This document shows positions 9,481-17,936 of a stretch of DNA of 64,000 bases, in pieces. Below the pieces are notes generated by a model that ran no database searches, was not told the origin of the DNA, and was given only the letters and a program-made list of their open reading frames with translations. The stretch is taken from the NCBI GenBank assembly GCA_951812345.1, contig OX638295.1:434501-498500 (forward strand), in the 5' to 3' direction. Both the position numbers and the translations under genes were made by a program. Position 1 is the stretch's first letter. Every line of letters begins with the position of its first letter. The stretch comes from Rhodothermales bacterium (GTDB lineage: Bacteria; Bacteroidota; Rhodothermia; Rhodothermales; VXPQ01).

Positions 9481-10551
9481 ATGAAACGGTTTGCGCGCAC
9501 AATCCTCGCTGCGGTCAACCTCCCGATCGCACTGCTTTTTCTGGCCGGGTACCTTGCGTACTACGTGCCTTTCGGCGTTTTCTGGTGGTTCGAACTCGTC
9601 GCCGTTTTCCTGCCGTACATTGCGCTGGTTCTTGCGGGGATGACGGTATTGCTTGCGCTGGCGGGGAACCGGCGCGCTCTTGTCGTCAACGGCGTGTTGC
9701 TGGCGCTTTTTCTGATCCGCGCCAACCCGTTCGACCGCTTCGACGCCGTCCCGGAGGCCCCGGACGATGCGCTGACGCTCCTCACATTCAACGCCCCCGC
9801 TATCTGGCGCGACGCTACCCCGGAACGTCCCGCGCACATGACTCGCCTTATCGAGGCAAGCCGCCCGGACATTATCGGTCTGCAGGAGGCCTCCATGGCC
9901 TGGCATGACGAGGCGCCTTTTACCCGGGCCGATCCGTATGTCTCGATTTTGTTCGACTCGCTGGGCTTCTCGTCCATGCGTCCCGATAATGCCTCGTGGA
10001 CGCAACAGCCCGTGCTCAGCAAGCCGTCGGTCGTGCAGGTGTCCCGGCGTCGGCTGTATTCGTCGGATAGTCGCACGTCGCATGTCATCAGGGCCCGGAT
10101 ACGCTGGCAAGACCGGGATTTCATACTGTATAACGTGCACTTGCGCACGTTCGGCGAGAAGAAGCCCTGGGAAGAAACACGTTCGTCTGTTTTCGACGTC
10201 GAATATATCATGCGCTATTTCAGGCAATACCGCGCCGCGTACCGGGTCCGTGCCCGGGAGATTGACAGCATCGTGGCGATGATCGACGAGGAAACCCTGC
10301 CCGTCATTCTGTGCGGCGATCTGAACAGCACCCCGAACAACCGGGTGTACCGCACGTTGTCGGGCCGGTTACGCGACGCCTTTGCGGAGGCGGGCGAGGG
10401 GTGGGGGATGACCTACCATGCGCGGCTGCCTGCGGTGCGGATCGACTACGTGTTCGTGAGCGAGGAATGGGAGGTCGTCGCTGCCCGGGTGCAGGAGGCG
10501 CATCTTTCCGATCATTTGCCGCTTCTGGTAAGCGTGCGGCTCCGGGATTAA
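9481..10551 (+). CDS. Membrane-anchored endonuclease/exonuclease/phosphatase (EEP) family protein
   Basis: The 356-residue protein has two to three N-terminal transmembrane helices (about residues 8-75), then an EEP fold. EEP motifs are visible: LTLLTFNA at the first strand, IIGLQEAS with the metal-binding glutamate, LYNVHL with the catalytic histidine, ILCGDLNSTPNNRVY with D and N, and a terminal SDHLPLLV. EEP enzymes hydrolyse phosphodiesters in nucleic acids, sphingolipids or phosphoinositides; the substrate cannot be read from sequence. The anchored form suggests action on the periplasmic side. ATG 9481 is preferred over a TTG six bases upstream. It follows the rhomboid gene closely. Confidence 0.85.
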   Translation: MKRFARTILAAVNLPIALLFLAGYLAYYVPFGVFWWFELVAVFLPYIALVLAGMTVLLALAGNRRALVVNGVLLALFLIRANPFDRFDAVPEAPDDALTLLTFNAPAIWRDATPERPAHMTRLIEASRPDIIGLQEASMAWHDEAPFTRADPYVSILFDSLGFSSMRPDNASWTQQPVLSKPSVVQVSRRRLYSSDSRTSHVIRARIRWQDRDFILYNVHLRTFGEKKPWEETRSSVFDVEYIMRYFRQYRAAYRVRAREIDSIVAMIDEETLPVILCGDLNSTPNNRVYRTLSGRLRDAFAEAGEGWGMTYHARLPAVRIDYVFVSEEWEVVAARVQEAHLSDHLPLLVSVRLRD

Positions 10552-10653
10552 CGAATTTCCGGATACTCCTTGCGGATAACCCGTTCCGTGCAACACAAGG
10601 GCGCCTGGCTTCGTTAAATAAAGCGCCTGTTCATCATCTTTTATTCGGCAACT

Positions 10654-11742
10654 ATGAAACGATATCGGCGAGAATCACGGCCTGTGCAGGTGGGTTCCGT
10701 ACAAATCGGCGGCGGCGCACCGATATCGGTGCAGTCCATGAACACCTCCAAAACGCATGACGTGGAGGCGTCCCTCAACGAGATTCGCGAACTTGCCGAG
10801 GCCGGGGCCGACATCGTGCGCGTGGCGGTGCCGCGTCCGGAGGATGCAGAAGCGCTGCCGGATATTGTGCAGGGCGCCCCCGTACCGATCGTCGCCGATA
10901 TTCACTTCAATTACCAGTATGCCCTGAAGGCTGTCGAATCGAAGGTGGCCAAGGTCCGCATCAATCCCGGCAACATAGGCAAGGAAGAGTGGGAGCGGGA
11001 AGTATTGCTTGCTGCGAAGGAAGCCGGTATTCCCATTCGCATCGGGGTCAACTCCGGGTCGCTGGAAAAGGATCTGCTGGACAAGTATGGCTATCCGCAG
11101 CCCGAGGCCCTTTTCGAAAGCGCTATGCGGCATGTGGAGATATGCCAGAAGCACGGTTTCGAGGACCTGGTTATTTCGGTCAAGCACTCGGACGTGTTTT
11201 TCATGATCCAGGCCTACCGCCTGCTTGCGGAGAAGACGCATTTTCCGCTGCATCTCGGCGTCACCGAATCAGGGACGTTCGATAGCGGCTCCGTCAAGAG
11301 CTCGATAGGAATCGGGGCGCTGCTGGCTGACGGGATCGGGGACACGATCCGCGTTTCGCTGGCGACGCCCTCCGTGCGGGAAGTCGAGGTGGGGCACCGC
11401 ATTCTGAAGTCGCTCCGCCTGGGACGTCCGGGCGTAAACGTGATCGCCTGCCCCACATGCGGCCGCATGGAAGGCGATTTGTTTTCGATCGTGGAAAAGG
11501 TGGAGGCGGCGGTCCAGGAAGCCCGTTTCGAGAAGGATCTCAATGTCGCGCTCATGGGCTGTGCGGTAAATGGGCCCGGAGAGGCCGCCGGCGCGGACCT
11601 GGGCATTTCGCTCGGGCGTGGACGGGCGCATCTTTTCAAACGGGGCGAGGTGGTGGGTACCGTGCCGTCCGAGGATATCGTGGAGGCGGTGATGGAGGCC
11701 ATCGACGCCTGGGAGGATGATGCCGATGATGCGACCCCGTAA
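10654..11742 (+). CDS. ispG: 4-hydroxy-3-methylbut-2-en-1-yl diphosphate synthase (IspG/GcpE)
   Basis: IspG converts MEcPP to HMBPP, the penultimate MEP-pathway step, using a [4Fe-4S] cluster. The 362-residue protein is the compact two-domain bacterial form: a TIM barrel (SVQSMNTSKTHD near the start, VADIHFN, RINPGNIG) followed by the Fe-S domain. Cluster cysteines are in CPTCGR (about C266 and C269) and MGCAVNGPGEA (about C303, with the conserved glutamate after it). It lacks the large insert of plant and some Bacteroidales GcpE proteins. pgsA overlaps its 3' end by 26 bp, implying coupling. Confidence 0.95.
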   Translation: MKRYRRESRPVQVGSVQIGGGAPISVQSMNTSKTHDVEASLNEIRELAEAGADIVRVAVPRPEDAEALPDIVQGAPVPIVADIHFNYQYALKAVESKVAKVRINPGNIGKEEWEREVLLAAKEAGIPIRIGVNSGSLEKDLLDKYGYPQPEALFESAMRHVEICQKHGFEDLVISVKHSDVFFMIQAYRLLAEKTHFPLHLGVTESGTFDSGSVKSSIGIGALLADGIGDTIRVSLATPSVREVEVGHRILKSLRLGRPGVNVIACPTCGRMEGDLFSIVEKVEAAVQEARFEKDLNVALMGCAVNGPGEAAGADLGISLGRGRAHLFKRGEVVGTVPSEDIVEAVMEAIDAWEDDADDATP

Positions 11743-12361
11743 GTTCGGGCGCTTTCGCCCCGACGGGAATTTCTGGACCGTGCCGAATGCGCTCAGCATG
11801 GGACGGGTGCTTCTGGTGGTTCCTGTCGTATGGCTGATCCTGGTCGACGGCTCGCTCCGCTGGATTTTTGCGCTGTTTGTCGTCATGATTGCGAGCGACT
11901 GGCTCGACGGGAGGATAGCGCGGTGGTCGGGCAGGGTATCGGATTGGGGAAAAATACTGGATCCGCTGACCGACAAGATCGCCGGCGTGGCTATCGTGCT
12001 TGCACTGGTTTTTCGCGGGATGCTGCCGGTCTGGTTTCTGATGGTGCTGATCGCGCGCGATCTGTTTATTCTGCTGGGCTCGGGCATGCTCGCGCATCGC
12101 AAAGGACGCATGGAGATGAGCGATTGGTCCGGCAAGGTGGCCGTGGGGGCTGTGACCGTTACCGTCCTTGCCGCGCTGATGCGGGCCGACGATCCTGTGA
12201 TGCGATTCTGTTTGTTTGCGACGACGGGGCTTCTGGCAACTTCTTTCGTAGCATACGGGGCCAGGTATGCCAGGCTGATGAGCCGAGGTGAGCCGCCCGG
12301 GGAGGATGCGCCGGGCGCAACGAGCGATGCGATCCGGGAAGAGCCCGGTTCAATGGATTAA
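11717..12361 (+). CDS. pgsA: CDP-alcohol phosphatidyltransferase (PgsA-like phosphatidylglycerophosphate synthase)
   Basis: The roughly 210-residue membrane protein carries the full CDP-alcohol phosphotransferase signature DxxDGxxAR-x8-GxxxDxxxD: DWLDGRIAR, then eight residues, then GKILDPLTD. This motif binds the metal and CDP-diacylglycerol. About five to six hydrophobic helices are seen. The IPNALSMGR-like N-terminus (VPNALSMGRVLLVV) fits PgsA, which makes phosphatidylglycerophosphate; other CDP-alcohol transferases are possible. The start is ambiguous: four ATGs occur at 11717-11731, and the GGGAGG at 11711-11716 lies too close to the first, so 11726 or 11729 may be used. The gene overlaps ispG. 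Confidence 0.85.
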   Translation: MMPMMRPRKFGRFRPDGNFWTVPNALSMGRVLLVVPVVWLILVDGSLRWIFALFVVMIASDWLDGRIARWSGRVSDWGKILDPLTDKIAGVAIVLALVFRGMLPVWFLMVLIARDLFILLGSGMLAHRKGRMEMSDWSGKVAVGAVTVTVLAALMRADDPVMRFCLFATTGLLATSFVAYGARYARLMSRGEPPGEDAPGATSDAIREEPGSMD

Positions 12362-12394
12362 TTTGAATTTTCTGTTATTGTATCAGGACGACAT

Positions 12395-13351
12395 ATGGGT
12401 TTTTTTGATGGTTCCCGGGCTGGCGAAGCACCCTCTGCAGGGCTTGACAAGGGTCTCGCCAAAACCAGAACGGGATTTCTTGGCAAGATCGGCCGGATTG
12501 TCCGCGGGAAAAAAACCGTGGACGAGCAGGTACTGGACGAGCTGGAAGAAGTACTGGTCACCAGCGATGTAGGGGTCGGCACGACGCTCCATATCATCGA
12601 CCGCATCGGAAAGCGGGTGGCCGAGGACCGCTACGTGTCGACGGCGGAACTGCACGGCCTGATCCGGGACGAGATTGCCTCGCTGCTGCTTGACGATCTC
12701 CCGGATCGCCCCGCAGGGTTTGACGCGCCGTTGCCGAACCGTCCGCATGTGATCATGGTCGTTGGCGTCAACGGAGTCGGCAAGACAACCACCATCGGGA
12801 AGATGGCGCACCGGTACCGGGACGCCGGCAAATCCGTGTTGCTCGGCGCGGCCGATACGTTCCGCGCTGCCGCGGTGGAGCAGCTTTCGATCTGGGCCGA
12901 ACGCGCCGATGTGTCTATCGTTCGGCAAGCGCAGGGGAGCGACCCGGCCTCGGTGGCGTACGATACGGTAGCCTCGGCTGATTCGCGGGGTGCGGACGTA
13001 GCGATTGTCGACACGGCGGGACGTCTCCATACCCGTGGAGGGTTGATGGAGGAATTGGCGAAGATCCGGCGCGCGATGACCAAACGCGTTGCAGGAGCGC
13101 CCCATGAAGTGCTTCTGGTGCTTGATGCTTCTACCGGGCAGAACGCCCTGCGGCAGGCAGAGGAGTTCACCCGTAGCGTCGAGGTGACGGGGCTTGTGGT
13201 CACCAAACTGGATGGCACGGCGAAAGGGGGCATTGTGATCGGTATTTCCAATGATTTCCGGATTCCCGTCAAATACATAGGGGTTGGGGAGCGTATCGAG
13301 GATTTGCGGATATTCGACCGCCGCGCATTTGTGGACGCCCTGTTCGGGTAA
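12395..13351 (+). CDS. ftsY: Signal recognition particle receptor FtsY
   Basis: FtsY is the SRP receptor GTPase that docks ribosome-nascent chain complexes at the inner membrane. The 318-residue protein has the N domain (about 30-110) followed by the G domain. G1 is GVNGVGKTTT at about residue 124, and AADTFRAAA, DTAGRLHT (about 206) and TKLDGTAKGG (about 270) follow. The C-terminal YIGVGERIEDLRIFD matches FtsY rather than Ffh, and there is no M domain. The acidic A domain of E. coli FtsY is nearly absent, as in many Bacteroidota. It sits 33 bp after pgsA in the ispG-pgsA-ftsY-fmt run. Confidence 0.95.
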   Translation: MGFFDGSRAGEAPSAGLDKGLAKTRTGFLGKIGRIVRGKKTVDEQVLDELEEVLVTSDVGVGTTLHIIDRIGKRVAEDRYVSTAELHGLIRDEIASLLLDDLPDRPAGFDAPLPNRPHVIMVVGVNGVGKTTTIGKMAHRYRDAGKSVLLGAADTFRAAAVEQLSIWAERADVSIVRQAQGSDPASVAYDTVASADSRGADVAIVDTAGRLHTRGGLMEELAKIRRAMTKRVAGAPHEVLLVLDASTGQNALRQAEEFTRSVEVTGLVVTKLDGTAKGGIVIGISNDFRIPVKYIGVGERIEDLRIFDRRAFVDALFG

Positions 13352-13390
13352 GGTCCGAAATTATTCCAAAGCTACTCATCGGAGCTTTTC

Positions 13391-14338
13391 ATGCAGGCTA
13401 TGCGGATCGTTTTTATGGGTACGCCGGATTTTGCCGTGCCGTCGCTGCGACGGCTCGTGGAGTCGGGCTATGATCCGGTTGCGGTGGTGACGGCCCCGGA
13501 CAAACCCCGCGGGCGAGGCCGCCGCGTGCACCCGACGCCTGTGAAGGAGGAAGCGCAACGGCTGGGTATCGAGACGATTCTGCAACCGGCGTCCCTTCGC
13601 GATCCGGCCTTTGCGCAAGCGGTGCGCCGATTGGCGCCGGACTTGATTGTGGTGGTGGCTTTTCGCATTCTTCCTCCTGACGTGTTCAGGATCGCCCGAA
13701 AGGGAGCCTTCAACTTGCATGGCTCGTTGCTCCCGAAGTACCGGGGCGCTGCACCGATTCACCGCGCTGTCATGGCGGGCGAGACGCAGACGGGCGTGAG
13801 CACGTTTTTTCTGAAGGAAGTTGTGGATACAGGGAACGTCATTCTGCAAAAAACCATGCCGATCGGCCCGAACGAGACCACTGGAGAAGTGCATGACCGG
13901 ATGATGGCGCTGGGCGCCGAGGCGGTCGTGGAGACGGTGCGGCGCATCGACCATGGGCAGATTGAGGTACATCCCCAGAACGACGAGGAAGCTACTCCGG
14001 CCCCGCGGATTCGCAAGGAAGACGCGCGCATTGTATGGGATCGACCCGCGCATCAGGTGCATAACGGTATACGCGGATTGTCGCCGCATCCCGGCGCCTG
14101 GACCTGTGACGGCGAAAACATTGTCAAGATATACCGGACGCATGTAGCGGATTCAGGCCCGGAGGGAGGCGTGCAGGGCATGCCGGGTCAAGTGACGGAT
14201 GCGTCGGATCGCCTCGTAGTAGCTTGCGGCGAAGGATCTGTAGAGTTGCTGGAACTGCAACAGGAAGGTCGCCGCCGGCTTCCGGCGATGGATTTTCTGC
14301 GGGGACATGCACTACCCGTGGGCCATCTGTTCAAATAG
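13391..14338 (+). CDS. fmt: Methionyl-tRNA formyltransferase
   Basis: Fmt formylates initiator Met-tRNA using 10-formyltetrahydrofolate. The 315-residue protein has the N-terminal Rossmann-like domain (MRIVFMGTPDFAVPSLRRL), the catalytic and folate-binding segment FNLHGSLLPKYRGAAPI with its asparagine and histidine, and the catalytic aspartate in EVVDTGNVI. The C-terminal OB-fold domain contains RIRKEDARIVWDRPA and GLSPHPGAW, as expected. Starts at 13391 (MQAMRIV) and 13400 (MRIV) are both possible. Length and motifs are normal. The galactokinase-like gene begins 16 bp downstream. Confidence 0.95.
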   Translation: MQAMRIVFMGTPDFAVPSLRRLVESGYDPVAVVTAPDKPRGRGRRVHPTPVKEEAQRLGIETILQPASLRDPAFAQAVRRLAPDLIVVVAFRILPPDVFRIARKGAFNLHGSLLPKYRGAAPIHRAVMAGETQTGVSTFFLKEVVDTGNVILQKTMPIGPNETTGEVHDRMMALGAEAVVETVRRIDHGQIEVHPQNDEEATPAPRIRKEDARIVWDRPAHQVHNGIRGLSPHPGAWTCDGENIVKIYRTHVADSGPEGGVQGMPGQVTDASDRLVVACGEGSVELLELQQEGRRRLPAMDFLRGHALPVGHLFK

Positions 14339-14353
14339 TGCGGGAGCATCCTT

Positions 14354-15595
14354 ATGCCGTCAGAATCTATTCGCAATCGCGCTGGTGCGGTTTCCCGCCT
14401 GACTTCCCTGACGAAGGCGCCGCAAGGAGTCCCTGAGCGCTCGTTCGAAGCCCCGTCAAGCCTGATGGAACGTGCGCGTACAACGCTTGAGAAGCATTTC
14501 GAGGTGGTGGGAGGAGCCCGTTCCGGGACAGGTTTTGCACACGGGAGCATGAGCTTGCTCGCTGAGCATACGCATTACTTCGACGGGTTCGCCCTGTTTT
14601 TTTCCATCCCGTCCGGTACGGCGGTAGCGATGCGCGCCTCGACGGGCGAAGCGTCCCGTCTTGCATTTGGACGCGACGACAGAACATGGACATACGATCC
14701 GGATCATCCGCTCCCCGATACGGCTCCTCCGCCCGTTCGCATTGTTTTCGAAACGCTCCGCCGTCTGGCGCCCGAAGATGCGCGAGCCGATGTAGCTGTG
14801 GCGAACGCGGTGCCCTTTTCGTGTGCGGATGCATACATTGCCGCCCTCGGCGTGGCCACGGCGCATGCCTGTCGGGAAACCTTTTCGCCTGCCCGGGAGG
14901 ACCGCCGGATATGTGAACTGGCCCACGAAGCGGTTGAGGCGGGTCTGGGCCACTCCTTCAGCCCCGCATTTCTCGTGGCTGCCGAGCAAGGACGGCCCGA
15001 ACAGTATTCCTTCGTAGATGCCGCTACGCTCGAATGCATGCCGCTCGAAGCCCCTCCGGAGGATGCGCTTGCATTCGGGCTGGTAGAGACCGGAGATCGT
15101 ACCTTCTTTGAAGCCGGAGCCGTTGCAAGGAAAAGAAAAATGGCGTCCGAGGCGGCGATCATTCTGCGCAGAAAGGGATTCGGTACGATGGCGTCGCTAC
15201 GAGATCTGGAGCACCGCGATTTACCGGTGGCGACCGACTCGGTCCCCCTCCGCCTGCGGCCTGCTCTGCGCTGGTTGGTGAAGGAGAACCAGCGTGTGCC
15301 GAAACTGGTAGGGGCGATTCAACGTAAAGACTGGCAGTTTTTTGGAGCGCTTCTTCTCATGTCCGACGCATCTACGCGCAAGGACTGGGGGGGCACGACG
15401 ACGGATGTGTCGGATAGCGTGGTCGACGAAGTGGACGCCATGACTCTTGACGGTATGTACGGAGCGTTTTCCGTGAATCGGGGGCGTGCAGTGGTGATGG
15501 CGGGCCAGCCTTTTGTGGTCCCTCATTGTCTGGACCGTGTGCAAGCCGGACTCAAAAGGAAATTCGATATGGACGTGCATGTCAGGCTCCTGTGA
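14354..15595 (+). CDS. Galactokinase-family (GHMP) protein with eroded catalytic motifs
   Basis: The 413-residue protein aligns by eye with galactokinase along most of its length, including an FGALLLMSDASTRKDW segment equivalent to the GalK Gxlm.eSH.Slrdd region. The diagnostic motifs are altered. The N-terminal GRVNLIGEHTDYN signature reads GSMSLLAEHTHYFDG, losing the Arg and the sugar-binding Asp. The ATP-binding GLSSSAS motif reads VPFSCADAYIAAL. The MDQ catalytic region reads AEQGRPEQ. The C-terminal GGGFGG motif is absent (YGAFSVNRGRAVVMA). The frame is intact with a GGGAG seven bases before the ATG, so it looks expressed but is probably not a working galactokinase. A sugar-binding or regulatory role is possible; I cannot name one. 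Confidence 0.6.
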   Translation: MPSESIRNRAGAVSRLTSLTKAPQGVPERSFEAPSSLMERARTTLEKHFEVVGGARSGTGFAHGSMSLLAEHTHYFDGFALFFSIPSGTAVAMRASTGEASRLAFGRDDRTWTYDPDHPLPDTAPPPVRIVFETLRRLAPEDARADVAVANAVPFSCADAYIAALGVATAHACRETFSPAREDRRICELAHEAVEAGLGHSFSPAFLVAAEQGRPEQYSFVDAATLECMPLEAPPEDALAFGLVETGDRTFFEAGAVARKRKMASEAAIILRRKGFGTMASLRDLEHRDLPVATDSVPLRLRPALRWLVKENQRVPKLVGAIQRKDWQFFGALLLMSDASTRKDWGGTTTDVSDSVVDEVDAMTLDGMYGAFSVNRGRAVVMAGQPFVVPHCLDRVQAGLKRKFDMDVHVRLL

Positions 15596-15693
15596 CGACG
15601 CGCGTTGTCTGCACCGCGCTCCTGAAACCTTTCTTCATACCTGTTCCAAGCAATCCGTTTTTCTGTCACGTGGAAACCGTAGCAAACTTTGAT

Positions 15694-16674
15694 ATGGCCC
15701 GGGTCAGCGACCGCATCCGCAAGGAAAGTGCGTTCGTGGACCAATTATTGAACGAGGTGGGTCGGGTCGTTGTGGGGCAGCGTCATATGATCGAGCGCCT
15801 GCTGATCGGGCTGCTCGGCGATGGACATGTGCTGCTTGAGGGCGTACCGGGTCTTGCCAAGACACTCACCGTCAGTTCGCTTGCTCGCGCGATCGGGACG
15901 AAGTTCCAGCGTATCCAGTTTACGCCGGATTTGCTTCCCGCCGATCTGCTGGGCACGCTCGTTTACAATCAGAAAGAAGGGTCTTTTTCCATCAAAAAGG
16001 GGCCTGTTTTTGCGAACGTGATCCTGGCCGATGAGATCAACCGGTCTCCAGCCAAAGTCCAAAGCGCCCTCCTCGAAAGTATGCAGGAGCGGCAGGTGAC
16101 TATCGGCGAGACGACTTTTCCGCTCGGGGAGCCGTTTCTGGTGCTGGCCACTCAGAATCCGATCGAGCAGGAAGGCACCTATCCCCTTCCCGAAGCGCAG
16201 GTGGATCGGTTCATGCTGAAAATTCGCGTGGAGTATCCGACCCGTGACGAGGAATTGGAAATCATGCGCCGCATGGCCCGAACCGGCAAGAAAGAAGAGG
16301 TCGGGGAAGTGGTTGGACCGGAGGATATTCTGTCGGCGCGCGCCGTGCTGAACGAACTCTACATGGACGAGCGGGTTGAGAAGTACATGGTCGATCTTGT
16401 GATGGCGTCAAGGCGTCCGGCGGAGTACCGCTTGTCGGATATCGCTCCGCTGATCGAATTCGGCGCTTCTCCCCGCGCGACCATTCACCTGAACCTTGCA
16501 GCGCGCGCCCATGCTTTTCTGGAGCGCCGGGCCTATGTTACGCCGGAAGACGTTCGCATGTTGGTCCCGGACGTAATGCGGCACCGCATTGCGGTATCGT
16601 ACGAGGCCGAGGCGGAAGAGGTGACGAGCGACGATCTGGTGCGGCAGATCCTCGAAACCGTGGAAGTTCCGTAG
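15694..16674 (+). CDS. MoxR family AAA+ ATPase
   Basis: The 326-residue protein has a Walker A motif GVPGLAKTL (about residues 49-57), Walker B ILADEINRSP (about 110), sensor-type ATQNPIEQEGTYPLPEAQ, and the C-terminal lid. The QNPIEQEGTYPLPEAQ stretch is the MoxR hallmark. MoxR ATPases act as chaperone-like factors that mature partner proteins, often with VWA or DUF58 proteins. Here no VWA or DUF58 gene follows; hprK lies 40 bp downstream instead. The open frame extends back to 15526, overlapping the previous gene, but MARVSDRIRKESAFV at 15694 is the natural start. Confidence 0.9.
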   Translation: MARVSDRIRKESAFVDQLLNEVGRVVVGQRHMIERLLIGLLGDGHVLLEGVPGLAKTLTVSSLARAIGTKFQRIQFTPDLLPADLLGTLVYNQKEGSFSIKKGPVFANVILADEINRSPAKVQSALLESMQERQVTIGETTFPLGEPFLVLATQNPIEQEGTYPLPEAQVDRFMLKIRVEYPTRDEELEIMRRMARTGKKEEVGEVVGPEDILSARAVLNELYMDERVEKYMVDLVMASRRPAEYRLSDIAPLIEFGASPRATIHLNLAARAHAFLERRAYVTPEDVRMLVPDVMRHRIAVSYEAEAEEVTSDDLVRQILETVEVP

Positions 16675-16714
16675 TTGCCGCCTCCCGAATCCTTTATTGA
16701 ATCAGGCCGATGCT

Positions 16715-17731
16715 ATGCCCGATACGTCGAAAGCCTTCAAGAAAGAATCCATCACCGTGGCTTTCATGGTGGAACATTTGCGGACGGCGGCGGGGATCGA
16801 TATCGAATCCGTGAATGATGTTTCCGGTGAGGACCGATTGGTAACCGAGGTCGATTTACATCGTCCGGGGTTGGTGCTGGCCGGGTATACCGATTTGTTC
16901 ACCCATCAGCGCGTGCAGATCCTGGGCAACACGGAAAACCGGTTTCTGCAGCATCAGCCGCAGGCTGTTCGCCACAAGGCATTCGAAACCCTGGTTTCCT
17001 TTCCCGTGCCCTGCATTGTGCTTACCGTAAACAACGCGCTCGACGACGAGATGGTGCGTATGGCGACGCGGCAGGGCGTACCCGTTTTCCGGACGCCTCT
17101 GCAATCCATCGACTTCATGGCGATCTTGCGGGATTTTCTGAACGACCAGTTTGCGTTGCAGCAAACGATTCACGGATCTCTGGTGGCCGTATACGGCATA
17201 GGCCTGCTTCTGGTCGGCAAATCCGGTATCGGCAAGAGCGAGGTGGCGCTGGATCTGGTTGAGCGGGGGCATCGTCTGGTGGCCGATGATGTGGTTATTG
17301 TCACGCGCAAGGAAGAGCAAGTGCTGATGGGCGCCGGCACGGATCTCGCCCAGCACTTTATGGAGGTGCGGGGGCTCGGATTGGTCGATATTCGCGCCAT
17401 GTTCGGCATACGGGCCATTCGTTTTCGTAAGCGGGTCGAGATTGTGGTGCATATGGAACTGTGGGATACCGAGGAGGAATATACCCGCCTGGGCATGGTG
17501 AGCGACACCTTTAGCGTGCTGGATGTCGATCTGCCCATGGTGAAGATTCCGCTCACGCCTGGCAAAAACATTACGGTGATCTGCGAAGTGATCGCCATGA
17601 ATCATCTGCTTCGCAGCGCCGGCTACGACCCTGCCGAGGTGTTTGCAAAGCGTCTCGCCGACCGTATTCGCTCCAAAGGATCCGACACGCCCGCCCGGAT
17701 GATCGAGTACTTTCAGCATGATTACGAGTAG
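16715..17731 (+). CDS. hprK: HPr kinase/phosphorylase
   Basis: HprK phosphorylates and dephosphorylates the seryl residue of HPr-type proteins. The 338-residue protein has the N-terminal domain followed by the C-terminal kinase domain, with Walker A GKSGIGKSEVA at about residues 167-177 and the HprK signature MEVRGLGLVDIRAMFG at about 216-231. The usual catalytic region (HRLVADDVV) is also intact. Length is slightly above the Firmicutes average of about 310. No HPr or PTS gene is visible nearby, so its partner must be elsewhere. I chose ATG 16715 over a TTG at 16697. Confidence 0.9.
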   Translation: MPDTSKAFKKESITVAFMVEHLRTAAGIDIESVNDVSGEDRLVTEVDLHRPGLVLAGYTDLFTHQRVQILGNTENRFLQHQPQAVRHKAFETLVSFPVPCIVLTVNNALDDEMVRMATRQGVPVFRTPLQSIDFMAILRDFLNDQFALQQTIHGSLVAVYGIGLLLVGKSGIGKSEVALDLVERGHRLVADDVVIVTRKEEQVLMGAGTDLAQHFMEVRGLGLVDIRAMFGIRAIRFRKRVEIVVHMELWDTEEEYTRLGMVSDTFSVLDVDLPMVKIPLTPGKNITVICEVIAMNHLLRSAGYDPAEVFAKRLADRIRSKGSDTPARMIEYFQHDYE

Positions 17732-17761
17732 CCGATTCGCTCCTCTGTCCAGGCGGTTCTA

Positions 17762-17793
17762 TTTGACAATTAGGCGGAACATGCCTACCTTGT
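17762..17793 (+). promoter_or_regulatory. Candidate promoter of the M23 peptidase gene
   Basis: TTGACA at 17763-17768 is followed after a 17-bp spacer by TACCTT (17786-17791). The same bases can be read as a Bacteroidota-type pair, TTTG at 17762 and TACCTTGT at 17786. It lies about 145 bp upstream of the peptidase ATG, leaving a long untranslated leader. No other good pair occurs in this 205-bp gap after hprK. Confidence 0.45.
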
Positions 17794-17936
17794 GCTAACA
17801 TGGCCTAAAATTTCGGCCTCCGTTTCAGGACTCGTCCTCCGTGCGGAGACATTATGTTATTACCGGCCCTATCCCCGAGGGTCAAGCATAATATTGCCGC
17901 AAACCAAGGTGTACGTTAACGCAATCACGCATTTGC

